A DNA stretch of 64,000 nt from Hyphomicrobiales bacterium (lineage in GTDB: Bacteria > Pseudomonadota > Alphaproteobacteria > Rhizobiales > Rhizobiaceae), in assembly GCA_900468805.1 (NCBI GenBank), contig UEIF01000042.1, positions 62,001-126,000 of the forward strand, in the 5' to 3' direction. The notes under the pieces were generated by a model. It was not told the DNA's origin. It made no database searches and worked only from the letters and a program-made list of their open reading frames with translations. Positions 26,759-35,723 of this stretch are shown piece after piece. Within the stretch, counting starts at the first letter, position 1; each line of letters starts with the position of its first letter. Both the position numbers and the translations under genes were made by a program.

Positions 26759-26860
26759 GCAATTCCAGCAAAACTGTGTAGCGGTTTTGGGTATGGAATT
26801 GCGTGAAGACAAAGAGATAGACGATTTCCGTAATTCAAAGAAAAACAGAAATGCTCTATC
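26759..26860. repeat. RIME-like rhizobial intergenic mosaic element (two palindromes)
   Basis: Palindrome 1: GCAATTCCA (26759-26767) pairs with TGGAATTGC (26794-26802), with an inner CAAAAC/GTTTTG pair and a 9-base loop. Palindrome 2: GATAGACGATTTC (26816-26828) pairs, apart from a CG/GC swap, with GAAATGCTCTATC (26848-26860). Both arms and the linker GCGTGAAGACAAAGAGATAG resemble the highly repeated intergenic elements I recall from Rhizobium/Sinorhizobium genomes (RIME type). The right arm overlaps the heparinase gene's stop codon. Confidence 0.75.
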
Positions 26861-28523
26861 CCTTGCGCGATAAAAACCAGCGAATTTCGGGTTTCTCCGC
26901 CAGATCGAAGTCGATCTCGATCTGGTCCGAGCTACTGATGCCGGCGCTATCGGCGAAGAAGATATCTTCCGCGATCAGCACTTCATTGCCAGGAGAGGAA
27001 AACAGCCAGCTTTCGCCATCCGGCGCCGTCAGCAGCACCGATTCCGTATCGTTCTGCCGCGGCACGATGGCGGGGTGGATGTGGAAGCGGGCAACCGCCC
27101 GCAGCGGACCTTCGCTGTGATACCGGTCATCAGCGACGAAGCGGTCCATGCCGGTCACGATGGAACCGGCGGCATTCAGTGTCAGCTCCCGCTCATGAAC
27201 GACGCCGAAAACATCGAGATAGCCGTCATGGCTAGCCTTGATGCCTTCGCGGCCATCCTCGGTTTCCACGCGCGCGGCGATGACCGTTTCCACCGGCTCC
27301 GTCATCATATGGGCCAAAAAGGCCGAGGGAGAAAATCGGCTCGAGGACGTATCGTTCAGGACCACGGTGGAATGGGCGGCCGTGGTGCGGGCCATCTGGA
27401 CATAGCGCTGGCCGGCAAATTTTGGCGATCCTGAATTGACGATGAAACGGTAGCGACCGGAGGACATTTCAAAGGAGAGACTGCCTGCGTGGGCTGTTCT
27501 GAAGCAGCCGGGCGAGGGCGGTCCGGTATCGGCGATGATCACTGTCTTGCCGGCCGCAAGCCGCTGGTAACGTGAATGCGGCAGCGCTTTGAAAGGCTGG
27601 CCCGCAGTCTCGTCATATCGCAGCACGGACATCAGTTCGTCCGCCAGCGTCGAGGTGGCGCCATTGAAAAGCGACAGATCGCCGTCCTGATGCCGGAAGA
27701 AGCGCAGGGCAGGATACATGCGGTCGATGCCCGAAATCAGCTTCTGCGGCAGATCGTGGCCGAGATTGACATAGGTCTGCCGGAGCGGCAGCAGGTCAAG
27801 CAACAGTTCCAGCCCGATACGCGGGTTGCGGGAGACATGACCTCCGTCAGGCAGAATCTGGCTATCGAATTCGCGGTCGAGTGCTTGAGCTGCCCGCCGC
27901 ACTGTCGAGGCACGCACCGGCATGGCGACAGAGGCCGTCGCGAGCGCGATGCGGAGCCGGAAGCGGACTTCACCAGTCGAATAGGGCGCCATGCGGCGCA
28001 GATAACCGATATGAAAGGCGAGCGACTTCATGAAGCGGCGATAGAAACCACGATCGGCATTCTGCAGGACGACCGGAGAGTGCGCCAGCCAGGCAATGAC
28101 GCGCTGCGAGACGACGTCGGTTTCCCAGGCGATGCCTTCGATGCGGCCCCCGTGGATCGAGAGCCAACTATCGACGATCACGCGGGCAACGGCCGAACCG
28201 CGCTCGCTCTTGTTGGCCCGCATATGCCGCAGCCAGCCGAAGCTATGGAGCCTGACCGCGAAAGCGCGCGACGGAAGCGTCAGCGTGAAGGGGGACTTCC
28301 CGCCGGTTTCCAACATACGCCCGGCAAGCGGAAACCGGCCATCCATGATTTCTTCGGCAACGTGTGAATCGACGCCTCTCAGATCCGTCGGCGCGACGAT
28401 CAGACGTTCCGGCGCAGATATGGCATGGCGGAAGAAACGCAAGCGCAGAAGTGCGGCACGGCGCGTACCGCGCCGCCAAGCTTCCCGAACATACATGCTC
28501 GCAAGACGCCGACCGGACTGCAT
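26856..28523 (-). CDS. Heparinase II/III family protein
   Basis: A 555-residue protein. The N-terminal two thirds form an alpha-helical toroid (PDGGHVSRNPRIGLELLLDL is the family's hallmark, about residue 225-245). The C-terminal third is a beta-sandwich with the GSPKFAGQRY and AHSTVVLND segments. Family members are polysaccharide lyases acting on uronic-acid polymers. The conserved His-rich active site (AHST) is present, but the substrate is unknown; an endogenous exopolysaccharide or capsule is possible. No clear signal peptide. It lies downstream of rsmB on the same strand, an order common in rhizobia. No good ribosome site precedes the ATG at 28523; ATG 28496 is an alternative. Its TAG lies inside the RIME-like repeat. 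Confidence 0.85.
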   Translation of the reverse strand: MQSGRRLASMYVREAWRRGTRRAALLRLRFFRHAISAPERLIVAPTDLRGVDSHVAEEIMDGRFPLAGRMLETGGKSPFTLTLPSRAFAVRLHSFGWLRHMRANKSERGSAVARVIVDSWLSIHGGRIEGIAWETDVVSQRVIAWLAHSPVVLQNADRGFYRRFMKSLAFHIGYLRRMAPYSTGEVRFRLRIALATASVAMPVRASTVRRAAQALDREFDSQILPDGGHVSRNPRIGLELLLDLLPLRQTYVNLGHDLPQKLISGIDRMYPALRFFRHQDGDLSLFNGATSTLADELMSVLRYDETAGQPFKALPHSRYQRLAAGKTVIIADTGPPSPGCFRTAHAGSLSFEMSSGRYRFIVNSGSPKFAGQRYVQMARTTAAHSTVVLNDTSSSRFSPSAFLAHMMTEPVETVIAARVETEDGREGIKASHDGYLDVFGVVHERELTLNAAGSIVTGMDRFVADDRYHSEGPLRAVARFHIHPAIVPRQNDTESVLLTAPDGESWLFSSPGNEVLIAEDIFFADSAGISSSDQIEIDFDLAEKPEIRWFLSRKG

Positions 28524-28625
28524 ATCAATTGTCTATTGACCCTCGTGGTTAAGAATAGATGAATCAAAACCGATTTCACCAGCCACGATGTATTATTTTG
28601 TGATGAAATAAGAATATAATAGCAT

Positions 28626-30017
28626 TCAGATGCGTCTGAGCACCGCCGCGTAGAAGCCGTCCAGGCCCGACGCAAAACCATCAGGCATATCCAGCATTGT
28701 AGGAAGCGTGCGGAACTCGCCCGCCGGTGTAATGGCCTGGCGCATATCAGGCCATTTTCCGGCATCGATGGGAACACGTTCAACGCCGTTCACATCTTCG
28801 AGAACGCGCGCCACGACCTCCTCGCCTTCCTGCGGATCAAGCGAGCAATTGGAGAAGACGAGCAATCCGCCGGGGTTCAGCAACGTTACCGCGTGGCGCA
28901 GGAGACGTTCCTGCAGCGCAGCCAGCTTGGTGATATCCTCGGCCCCTTTCGTCCAGAGCACATCGGGATGCCGGCGGGTCGTGCCCGTCGATGAGCAGGG
29001 CGCGTCGAGAAGGATCGCGTCGAAACGCTCGGACGGTTCAAATTTTGTAAGATCCACCGCGATCGTTTCGGCTTCGAGGCCAAGCCGTTCCAGATTGGAG
29101 CGCAAACGCTTCAATCGGTTTTCCGATTGGTCGATTGCCGTCACTCTGCCGCCGGCAAGGATGAGCTGGGCGGTCTTGCCGCCCGGCGCAGCGCAGAGAT
29201 CGGCAACCCGTTTGCCGGTGAGATCCCCGAAGAGCTTTGCAGGGATGCAGGCAGCGGCATCCTGAACCCACCATTCGCCATCTTCAAAACCGGCGAGCGA
29301 AGGAATGCTGCCTTCGAAAGCGGCAAGTCGCACGCCGCCGGTCGGAAGAACGACGCCATTCAGCCGTTCCGCCCAGCCAGCAGCATCGGATTTCACGGTG
29401 AGATCGATGGCAGCGGGCTCGAGCTGTGATTCGGAAATGGCAAGCGCCGCTTCTCGCCCATAGGCCTTGGTGAGCCGCTCGATAAACCAGGATGGCATCG
29501 GCGGAATGTCTGCAATCTCCGCAAGGATTTGCTCCTTCTCGCGGCCGAGACGGCGCAGGATCGCATTGACGAGCTTGGCGAAACGGCGGTTACGCGGATC
29601 CTGATTGGCCTGTTCGACCGCAAGGTCGACGGCCGAATGATCGGGAACGTCGAGATAGAGAATCTGCGCAGCACCGACGGCAAGCACATGATGCAAAGCG
29701 CGCGCACCTTCTGGCAGCGGCGTTTCGAGCAGCGAAGCAATGGCCGCATCGATGCGCGGCAGATGCCTGAGTGTGGTGTTCAGAATGGCGCGCACCAGCG
29801 CACGATCGCTTTCAATGAGCGCCTTGTAAGCCGGATTTCCATGTTCGTGATCCAGCGCTCCATCGAGCGGCAATTTCTTGTCGACTACGGCGGCAAGGAT
29901 CTTGGCGGCAGTGGCCCGCGCCGGCAGGCCGGGTTTTACCGGCGCCGACGCCGAGCGTTCTGCGGAAGGTTTATGTTTGTGAGCTGGCTTCTTCTTGCCG
30001 TCTGAATTCAAGACCAC
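28626..30017 (-). CDS. rsmB: 16S rRNA m5C967 methyltransferase (RsmB-like)
   Basis: A 463-residue protein with a basic N-terminal tail (Lys/His/Pro-rich), a NusB-like RNA-binding domain (about 30-165) and a SAM-dependent Fmu/Sun methyltransferase domain. LCAAPGGKTAQL is the SAM motif, DAPCSSTGTTRRHPD holds the first conserved Cys, and the catalytic Cys is in NCSLDPQEGEE. It modifies cytosine 967 of 16S rRNA. The start is GTG at 30017, inside the htpX 3' end (10-base overlap), so translation is coupled. Confidence 0.92.
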   Translation of the reverse strand: MVLNSDGKKKPAHKHKPSAERSASAPVKPGLPARATAAKILAAVVDKKLPLDGALDHEHGNPAYKALIESDRALVRAILNTTLRHLPRIDAAIASLLETPLPEGARALHHVLAVGAAQILYLDVPDHSAVDLAVEQANQDPRNRRFAKLVNAILRRLGREKEQILAEIADIPPMPSWFIERLTKAYGREAALAISESQLEPAAIDLTVKSDAAGWAERLNGVVLPTGGVRLAAFEGSIPSLAGFEDGEWWVQDAAACIPAKLFGDLTGKRVADLCAAPGGKTAQLILAGGRVTAIDQSENRLKRLRSNLERLGLEAETIAVDLTKFEPSERFDAILLDAPCSSTGTTRRHPDVLWTKGAEDITKLAALQERLLRHAVTLLNPGGLLVFSNCSLDPQEGEEVVARVLEDVNGVERVPIDAGKWPDMRQAITPAGEFRTLPTMLDMPDGFASGLDGFYAAVLRRI

Positions 30018-30970
30018 GGACCCTTCGGTGGTTGCGAGTCACCGCCGCCGGAACCCGTATTCGGAACCGACCGCGATTTGCGTGTCGGATTAGCAGCGCG
30101 AACCGGCGGCGTCGAGACGTCGAAGCCTCCCTGCGCCATTTCCTGCAGGGCGGCGATACGATTTTCAGTGTTCGGATGGGTCGAGAACAGGTTGTCCATG
30201 CGCTCGCCGGAAAGCGGATTGATGATGAACATGTGTGCGGTGGCCGGATTGCGCTCCGCATCATAGTTCGGCACATGTGCCGCCCCGCGGGCGATCTTCC
30301 CGAGCGCGGAAGCCAGCCACAGCGGGTTGCCGCAGATTTCAGCGCCGCGCCTGTCCGCCGAATATTCACGCGTCCGGCTGATCGCCATCTGCACCAGCAT
30401 GGCGGCAAGCGGTGCAACGATCATCGCGACGAGTACGCCGACGAAGCCCAGGGGATTGTTGTTGTTTTCGCGATTGCCTCCAAAGAAGAAGGCGAAATTA
30501 CCGAGCATCGAGATCGCACCGGCAAGCGTGGCGGTGATCGTCATGGTCAGCGTATCGCGGTTCTGGACGTGGGCGAGCTCATGCGCCATCACGCCCGCAA
30601 CCTCTTGCGGGGAGAGGGCCGAGAGCAGGCCAGTCGAAGCGGCAACTGCGGCATTCTCCGGATTGCGGCCTGTCGCAAAGGCATTCGGCTGAGGGCTGTC
30701 ATAGAGATAAACCTTCGGCATTGGCAGGCCGGCATTACGGGCGAGATCGCGCACGATACGGTAGAATTCCGGGGCGTTGCGCTCATCGACCTCCTGAGCC
30801 CGATAGGCCGACAACACCATCCGGTCGGCATTCCAGTAGGAGAAGAAATTCATGCCTGCAGCGATGAGAAAGGCGATCATCATGCCGCCTCGGCCACCGA
30901 TCAAAAAGCCGACAAACATGAAAAGCGCCGTCATGAAGGCAAGCAACATGGCAGTACGCACGAGGTTCAT
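30008..30970 (-). CDS. htpX: Zinc metalloprotease HtpX
   Basis: A 320-residue membrane protease (M48) that degrades misfolded inner-membrane proteins. Two N-terminal helices (about 5-45) come first. The zinc site is HELAH at 130-134 with the active-site Glu131, and SRTREYSADRRGAE supplies the third ligand region. Two further hydrophobic stretches follow near 145-195. The C-terminal tail is Ser/Pro/Gly-rich, as in rhizobial HtpX. It is first gene of an htpX-rsmB unit. Confidence 0.95.
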   Translation of the reverse strand: MNLVRTAMLLAFMTALFMFVGFLIGGRGGMMIAFLIAAGMNFFSYWNADRMVLSAYRAQEVDERNAPEFYRIVRDLARNAGLPMPKVYLYDSPQPNAFATGRNPENAAVAASTGLLSALSPQEVAGVMAHELAHVQNRDTLTMTITATLAGAISMLGNFAFFFGGNRENNNNPLGFVGVLVAMIVAPLAAMLVQMAISRTREYSADRRGAEICGNPLWLASALGKIARGAAHVPNYDAERNPATAHMFIINPLSGERMDNLFSTHPNTENRIAALQEMAQGGFDVSTPPVRAANPTRKSRSVPNTGSGGGDSQPPKGPWS

Positions 30971-31081
30971 CAGAGGTCTCCATCTCCTTGATTGCGGCGC
31001 GCTGCTTTAAATCCTGCCGCCGACGCACTATGATTTGGTTATTCGCCAGCCATTTTCAATATTTTCAGGCGGGAGTGCAGC

Positions 31082-31306
31082 ATGCAGACGGCCGATAACG
31101 ATAATGTGGAAACCCCGGCGCCTGAAGGTTCCGAACCGACGCGCAAGATGCTTTCTCCTGCTGCCCGACGGGCCCTGGCCGAGGCCGAAGAACGCCGCAA
31201 GAATGCTAAGCTTGCCGAACTGCCGCCGGAGATTGGTGGACGGGGAGGCGCGGAACCCTCGCGTTTCGGCGACTATGAAATCAATGGCCGCGCGATCGAT
31301 TTCTAA
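31082..31306 (+). CDS. DUF1674 protein, SDHAF4-like succinate dehydrogenase assembly factor
   Basis: A 74-residue protein. The C-terminal block LPPEIGGRGGAEPSRFGDYE and the final GRAIDF are the DUF1674 signature shared with mitochondrial SDHAF4, which protects and loads flavinylated SdhA. The N-terminal 40 residues are charged and probably flexible. GGGAG precedes the ATG. It diverges from htpX and is followed by the thermonuclease gene on the same strand after 48 bases. A role in SDH assembly is inferred from the eukaryotic family. Confidence 0.85.
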   Translation: MQTADNDNVETPAPEGSEPTRKMLSPAARRALAEAEERRKNAKLAELPPEIGGRGGAEPSRFGDYEINGRAIDF

Positions 31307-31354
31307 GTAAATATTCCTATTGACTTTGCGACGTGCGCGGAATTTATTCCTTTC

Positions 31355-31798
31355 ATGTGCAAGTTAATTCCGATTCTTCTACTGTTTCTTGGCGCCGTGC
31401 CGGCTTTCGCCGCGCGGGATGAGATCGAAGGGCCGGTTTCGGCCAGGATTATCCGGATCATCGATGGAGACACGCTGCTGGTCGCTGCAACGCCCTGGCC
31501 ACAGCAGACGATGGAAGTCTACGTCCGCATCCGCGGCATCGACGCGCCCGAAATGCATTCTAAATGCCCTGAGATCAGAAAAGCTGGCATCGACGCGCGC
31601 CATGCTCTGGAAGAAATGACATCAGGCATCGCCGACATCAAATTGACCGAGATCAGCGGCGACAAATATTTCGGACGTATCCTCGCCAATGTCACATTGA
31701 TGGACGGGCGCAACCCCGCACAGGACCTGCTGACGGAAGGGTTGGTCCGCGCCTATGATGGCGGTCGTAAACCGCAGCTTGCCTGCGCGGAAGAATAA
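31355..31798 (+). CDS. Thermonuclease family (SNase-like) secreted protein
   Basis: A 147-residue protein with a signal peptide ending near AFAA (residues 1-18) and an OB-fold nuclease domain. IDGDTLLV, VRIRGIDAPEM (first catalytic Arg and Asp) and the later FGRILANV (second Arg) are present. It would cut nucleic acids in the periplasm or outside if the Glu between the arginines is conserved; several family members are inactive. It converges on acs with a hairpin between them. Confidence 0.85.
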   Translation: MCKLIPILLLFLGAVPAFAARDEIEGPVSARIIRIIDGDTLLVAATPWPQQTMEVYVRIRGIDAPEMHSKCPEIRKAGIDARHALEEMTSGIADIKLTEISGDKYFGRILANVTLMDGRNPAQDLLTEGLVRAYDGGRKPQLACAEE

Positions 31799-31821
31799 GG
31801 CCGCTCCGTTTCGAAGCGGCC
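31799..31821. terminator. Hairpin between thermonuclease gene and acs
   Basis: A 7-bp stem GGCCGCT / AGCGGCC with a 9-base loop sits immediately after the thermonuclease stop, between convergent genes. U-tracts are weak. Confidence 0.45.
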
Positions 31822-31828
31822 CTCTAAC

Positions 31829-33784
31829 TCATGCCGTGGCCTTGTTCTGCCGGTTGGCGATCAGGTCTTCGACGACAGCCGGATCGGCGAGCGTCGATGT
31901 ATCGCCAAGCGAGCCGAAATCATCCTCGGCGATCTTGCGCAGGATACGCCGCATGATCTTGCCCGAACGGGTCTTCGGCAGCCCCGGCGCGAACTGAATC
32001 TTGTCGGGCGCTGCGATCGGGCCGATTTCCGCGCGCACATGTTTGACGAGCTGCTGGCGCAGTTCATCCGTGCCCTCATTGCCGGCCATCAGCGTAACAT
32101 AACAATAGATGCCCTGGCCCTTGATCGGGTGCGGATAGCCGACGACGGCGGCCTCCGAGACGAGATTATGCGAGACGAGGGCGGATTCGACTTCCGCCGT
32201 ACCCAGGCGATGGCCGGAAACGTTCAGAACGTCATCGACGCGGCCGGTGATCCAATAATATCCGTCCTCGTCGCGGCGGCAGCCATCACCCGTGAAATAC
32301 TTGCCCTTATAGGTGGAGAAGTAGGTCTGGATGAAACGCTCGTGGTCGCCGTAAACCGTACGCATCTGGCCCGGCCAGCTGTCGGTAATGCAGAGATTGC
32401 CGTCAGCCGCACCTTCGAGCACCTTGCCCTCGTTATCGACAAGCTGTGGCTTGACGCCGAAGAAGGGCTTCGTGGCCGAACCGGGCTTCAGATCGGTGGC
32501 GCCCGGCAGCGGCGTGATCATGTGGCCACCGGTTTCCGTTTGCCACCAGGTATCGATGACTGGGGATCGCTTGTCCCCAACGACATTATAATACCATTCC
32601 CAGGCTTCCGGATTGATCGGCTCGCCGACGGTGCCGAGCAGGCGAAGGCTCTCGCGCGAGGAGCGGGTGACGAAGTGGTCGCCGGCGCCCATGAGCGAGC
32701 GGATCGCCGTCGGTGCCGTGTAGAAGATATTGACCTTATGCTTGTCGATGATTTCCCAGAAGCGGCCTTGATCCGGGAAGTTCGGCACACCTTCGAACAT
32801 CAGCGTGGTGGCACAGTTCGCGAGCGGTCCATAGACGATATAGGAGTGACCGGTCACCCAGCCGACATCGGCCGTGCACCAGTAGATATCGCCGGGATGG
32901 TAGTCGAAGACATATTCATGGGTCATTGCCGCATAGACGAGATAACCACCCGTCGTGTGCAGGACACCCTTCGGCTTACCCGTCGAGCCCGAGGTATAGA
33001 GGATGAAGAGCGGATCTTCGGCCTTCATCTTCACCGGCGGGCATTCGGCTTTCACCGTGGCGATTTCCTGATGGTGCCAGAGGTCGCGACCCGGCGCCCA
33101 ACCCGTCTTGCCGCCGGTGCGGCGCACGACGAGGACCTTGCTGACCGTCACATGCTGGCGGGCTGCTATGTGGATGGCGGTATCCGTATTGTCTTTCAGC
33201 GGGACCGGCTTGCCACCGCGAATGCCTTCGTCGCAGGTGATGACGAAAGTAGACTCGCAGTCGACGATACGCCCTGCAAGCGCTTCCGGCGAGAAGCCGC
33301 CGAAGACGACGGAATGGACCGCGCCGATGCGGGCGCAGGCGAGCATCGCATAGGCCGCTTCCGGGATCATCGGCATATAGATCGTGACCCGATCACCCTT
33401 CTTGACGCCATGCTTCTTCAGCACGTTCGCCATGCGGCAGACGTGCTCGTAAAGCTCGTTATAGGTGATCTTCTTGTCGATATAGGGGTTGTCGCCCTCG
33501 AAGATGATGGCAGTTTGATTGCCGTTCGTCTTCAGGTGACGGTCGATACAGTTGTAGGAAACATTGGTCTGGCCGTCTTCGAACCATTTGATCGAGACCT
33601 TGCCGGTGAAGGATGTGTTCTTGACCTTGGTATAAGGCTTGAACCAGTCGATCCGCTTGCCGTGCTTGCCCCAGAACTTGTCGGGGTTTTCAATGCTTTC
33701 CTCGTACCATTGCTCGTACTTGGCCTGATCGATCAGCGCACGGGTCTTTACCGGTTTGGAAACCGGATAGATCTTCTCCGACAT
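31829..33784 (-). CDS. acs: Acetyl-CoA synthetase
   Basis: A 651-residue AMP-forming synthetase activating acetate to acetyl-CoA via acetyl-AMP. Visible signatures: YTSGSTGKPKGVLHT (P-loop-like A3), VTGHSYIVYGPL, DTWWQTETGG and YFTGDGCRRDEDGYYWITGR (hinge region; given as YFTGDGCRRDEDG). The C-terminal LPKTRSGKIMRRIL carries the lysine that is acetylated to switch the enzyme off in other bacteria. Length matches typical Acs. It diverges from trcR across 230 bases holding two perfect palindromes. Confidence 0.97.
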   Translation of the reverse strand: MSEKIYPVSKPVKTRALIDQAKYEQWYEESIENPDKFWGKHGKRIDWFKPYTKVKNTSFTGKVSIKWFEDGQTNVSYNCIDRHLKTNGNQTAIIFEGDNPYIDKKITYNELYEHVCRMANVLKKHGVKKGDRVTIYMPMIPEAAYAMLACARIGAVHSVVFGGFSPEALAGRIVDCESTFVITCDEGIRGGKPVPLKDNTDTAIHIAARQHVTVSKVLVVRRTGGKTGWAPGRDLWHHQEIATVKAECPPVKMKAEDPLFILYTSGSTGKPKGVLHTTGGYLVYAAMTHEYVFDYHPGDIYWCTADVGWVTGHSYIVYGPLANCATTLMFEGVPNFPDQGRFWEIIDKHKVNIFYTAPTAIRSLMGAGDHFVTRSSRESLRLLGTVGEPINPEAWEWYYNVVGDKRSPVIDTWWQTETGGHMITPLPGATDLKPGSATKPFFGVKPQLVDNEGKVLEGAADGNLCITDSWPGQMRTVYGDHERFIQTYFSTYKGKYFTGDGCRRDEDGYYWITGRVDDVLNVSGHRLGTAEVESALVSHNLVSEAAVVGYPHPIKGQGIYCYVTLMAGNEGTDELRQQLVKHVRAEIGPIAAPDKIQFAPGLPKTRSGKIMRRILRKIAEDDFGSLGDTSTLADPAVVEDLIANRQNKATA

Positions 33785-33842
33785 GGGAACTCCTCCTCAC
33801 AAGGCTATGCGACGGCCGATCGTTTCGAAGCGGCCGGGACTC

Positions 33843-33856
33843 GAATTGCGCAATTC
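33843..33856. promoter_or_regulatory. Perfect 14-bp palindrome in the acs-trcR gap
   Basis: GAATTGCGCAATTC, a full palindrome 59 bases upstream of the acs start and between divergent genes; operator-like. Confidence 0.5.
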
Positions 33857-33907
33857 ATATCAGGTAGTCTGATGACGGCAATTAGACAAAGGTCATTTCA
33901 TTTCTGA

Positions 33908-33921
33908 AGAATTGCAATTCT
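33908..33921. promoter_or_regulatory. Second perfect 14-bp palindrome in the acs-trcR gap
   Basis: AGAATTGCAATTCT shares GAATTGC/GCAATTC half-sites with the palindrome at 33843 and lies 65 bases from it, centre to centre. Confidence 0.5.
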
Positions 33922-34014
33922 GCGACAGTGCGGTTATATAGCGGCATATTTCCCGGACATTGTGGTGACAATCCACGGACCGCGACCGGCGCGGACGATA
34001 GAAGGACTATATCC

Positions 34015-34716
34015 ATGGCTCAACAGCTGCTCATGCCGAAGGCGACTGCCATCTGGCTCGTCGACAATACAGCCCTGTCTTTCGACCAGATCGCTCAGTT
34101 CTGCAAACTGCATCCGCTCGAAGTCAAGGCGATTGCCGATGGCGAAGCCGCGCAGGGCATCAAGGGCCTCGACCCGATCGCCACCGGCCAGCTTTCCCGC
34201 GATGAGATTGCCCGCGCCGAAGGCAACCCGAATTACAAGCTGAAGCTTTCCGAACCGAAGGTCCGCGTGCCGGAATCCAAGCGCCGTGGCCCGCGCTATA
34301 CGCCGGTTTCCAAGCGTCAGGACCGCCCGAACGCCATTCTCTGGCTGGTTCGCAACCATCCGGAACTGAAGGATGCCCAGATCTCGCGTCTCGTCGGCAC
34401 CACCAAGTCGACGATCGAGCAGATCCGCGAGCGCACGCATTGGAATTCGGCAAACCTGGCCCCGATGGATCCCGTCACGCTCGGCCTCTGCAGCCAGATT
34501 GATCTCGACATGGAAGTGGAAAAGGCGTCCAAGGGCCGTCCGCTGCCGACAGCTGCCGAACTCGGAGCAACGCTGCAATCCGCTCAGGAAACCGAGCGTC
34601 TGACGCCGAGCTACGAGCGTGAGGAAGAAAAGGAAATCGACGCTGATGCCGTCTTCCGCAAGCTGAGCTCGCTGCGCTCGGCCCCCAAGGATGAGGATGA
34701 AGACGACCAGTTCTGA
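34015..34716 (+). CDS. trcR: DUF1013 cell cycle transcriptional regulator TrcR
   Basis: A 233-residue protein from ATG 34015, set by AAGGA; the frame upstream to 33928 is unsupported. The N-terminal MPKATAIWLVDNTALSFDQI and the central KRRGPRYTPVSKRQDRPN are the DUF1013 hallmarks. A helix-turn-helix-like segment (about 115-150: DAQISRLVGTTKSTIEQIRE) follows, and the C-terminus is acidic. In Caulobacter the homologue is known as TrcR, linked to cell-cycle transcription. Found almost only in alphaproteobacteria. A strong terminator follows. Confidence 0.88.
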   Translation: MAQQLLMPKATAIWLVDNTALSFDQIAQFCKLHPLEVKAIADGEAAQGIKGLDPIATGQLSRDEIARAEGNPNYKLKLSEPKVRVPESKRRGPRYTPVSKRQDRPNAILWLVRNHPELKDAQISRLVGTTKSTIEQIRERTHWNSANLAPMDPVTLGLCSQIDLDMEVEKASKGRPLPTAAELGATLQSAQETERLTPSYEREEEKEIDADAVFRKLSSLRSAPKDEDEDDQF

Positions 34717-34740
34717 GATCGTCTGCTCCCGAAACGAATA

Positions 34741-34765
34741 AACCCCGCCACTGGCGGGGTTTTTT
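34741..34765 (+). terminator. Rho-independent terminator of trcR
   Basis: A perfect 9-bp stem AACCCCGCC / GGCGGGGTT with an ACT loop and a six-base T run. In reverse it may also serve the convergent flagellin gene. Confidence 0.92.
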
Positions 34766-34787
34766 GTTGCCGTTCTCCCGCGCGCTA

Positions 34788-35723
34788 TTAGCTGCGGAAG
34801 AGCGAGAGAATGTTCTGTGCCGAGGAATTGGCGATCGAGAGTGACTGGATAGCAAGCTGCTGTTGCGTCTGCAGGGCGGAGAGCTTGGACGACTCTTCTT
34901 CCATGTCGGCGTCAACGAGGCGACCGACACCGGAGTCGATCGAGTCACCCAGAGCGCTGACGAAGGTTTCCTGCAACTGAATTCGGGTCGAAATCGAGCC
35001 GAGCTGCGAGCCCGCATTCGTCATGGCCTGAAGCACGAGTTCGACGCCGGAAAGCGCTCCATCGAGCTGGCCTTGAGTGAAGGTGGTGATGTCGAGTGCG
35101 TAAATCGACGGCATGACGATGGTGACGTTACCATAGGTGCCGTTGAATGCGGTGCCGATAATGCCGCTGGTCGTCTGGATCGTTCCGTTGCTGTTCATGC
35201 CGAACAGCACGTTACCGAGCGTACCTGCATTGAGAACATAGTCCGTCATCTTGACCGAAACGGCATTGGAACCGTCACGGACGAAGGAGGAGACGACGCT
35301 CTTTGTGCCCGAAGCGCCGGCAACCCAGTTTTCACCGGAGAAGGAGGCCGACTGAGCAATGCTCACCAGCTGTTCCTGCAGCTGGTCGATTTCTTCCTGG
35401 ATCTTGGTCTTGTCGACGCCCTTTTCTGTAGCGGCGACGATCTTGGACTTGATTTCGCTGACGACGTCGATGGCGTTGTCCATGGCGGTGTAGGCCGTAT
35501 CGACCTTGGCAGCGCCGAGGCCGAGGGCGTCGGAAACGGCCGAGAGGGCCTTGTTGTCCGAACGCATGGTCGTCGCGATGGACCAATAGGCAGCGTTGTC
35601 AGCAGCTTTGTCGATGCGATAGCCCGAGGAGACTCGGCCCTGGGTATCCTTGAGGCTGTCATTTACGCCGCGCAAGGTCTGCAGCGCTGCCATAGCAGCG
35701 TTGTTGGTAAGGATGCTTGTCAT
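34788..35723 (-). CDS. Flagellin, isolated copy
   Basis: A 311-residue flagellin of rhizobial 'complex flagellum' size. The N-terminal D0/D1 region starts MTSILTNNAAMAALQTLRGV, and the C-terminal D1/D0 ends QSLSIANSSAQNILSLFR. The middle variable domain is short and Ser/Thr/Gly-rich. The start is ATG 35723 (GGAA upstream), not the frame edge at 35789. No other flagellar gene is in the window, so this is an orphan copy like the dispersed flaE/flaH flagellins of R. leguminosarum. It is preceded by a long AT-rich upstream region. Confidence 0.92.
   Translation of the reverse strand: MTSILTNNAAMAALQTLRGVNDSLKDTQGRVSSGYRIDKAADNAAYWSIATTMRSDNKALSAVSDALGLGAAKVDTAYTAMDNAIDVVSEIKSKIVAATEKGVDKTKIQEEIDQLQEQLVSIAQSASFSGENWVAGASGTKSVVSSFVRDGSNAVSVKMTDYVLNAGTLGNVLFGMNSNGTIQTTSGIIGTAFNGTYGNVTIVMPSIYALDITTFTQGQLDGALSGVELVLQAMTNAGSQLGSISTRIQLQETFVSALGDSIDSGVGRLVDADMEEESSKLSALQTQQQLAIQSLSIANSSAQNILSLFRS

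Noticed and set aside
32039..33907. 622-codon open frame on the plus strand
   Set aside because: Antisense shadow of acs; the composition (many Asp/Arg/His/Gly) is that of an out-of-frame translation.
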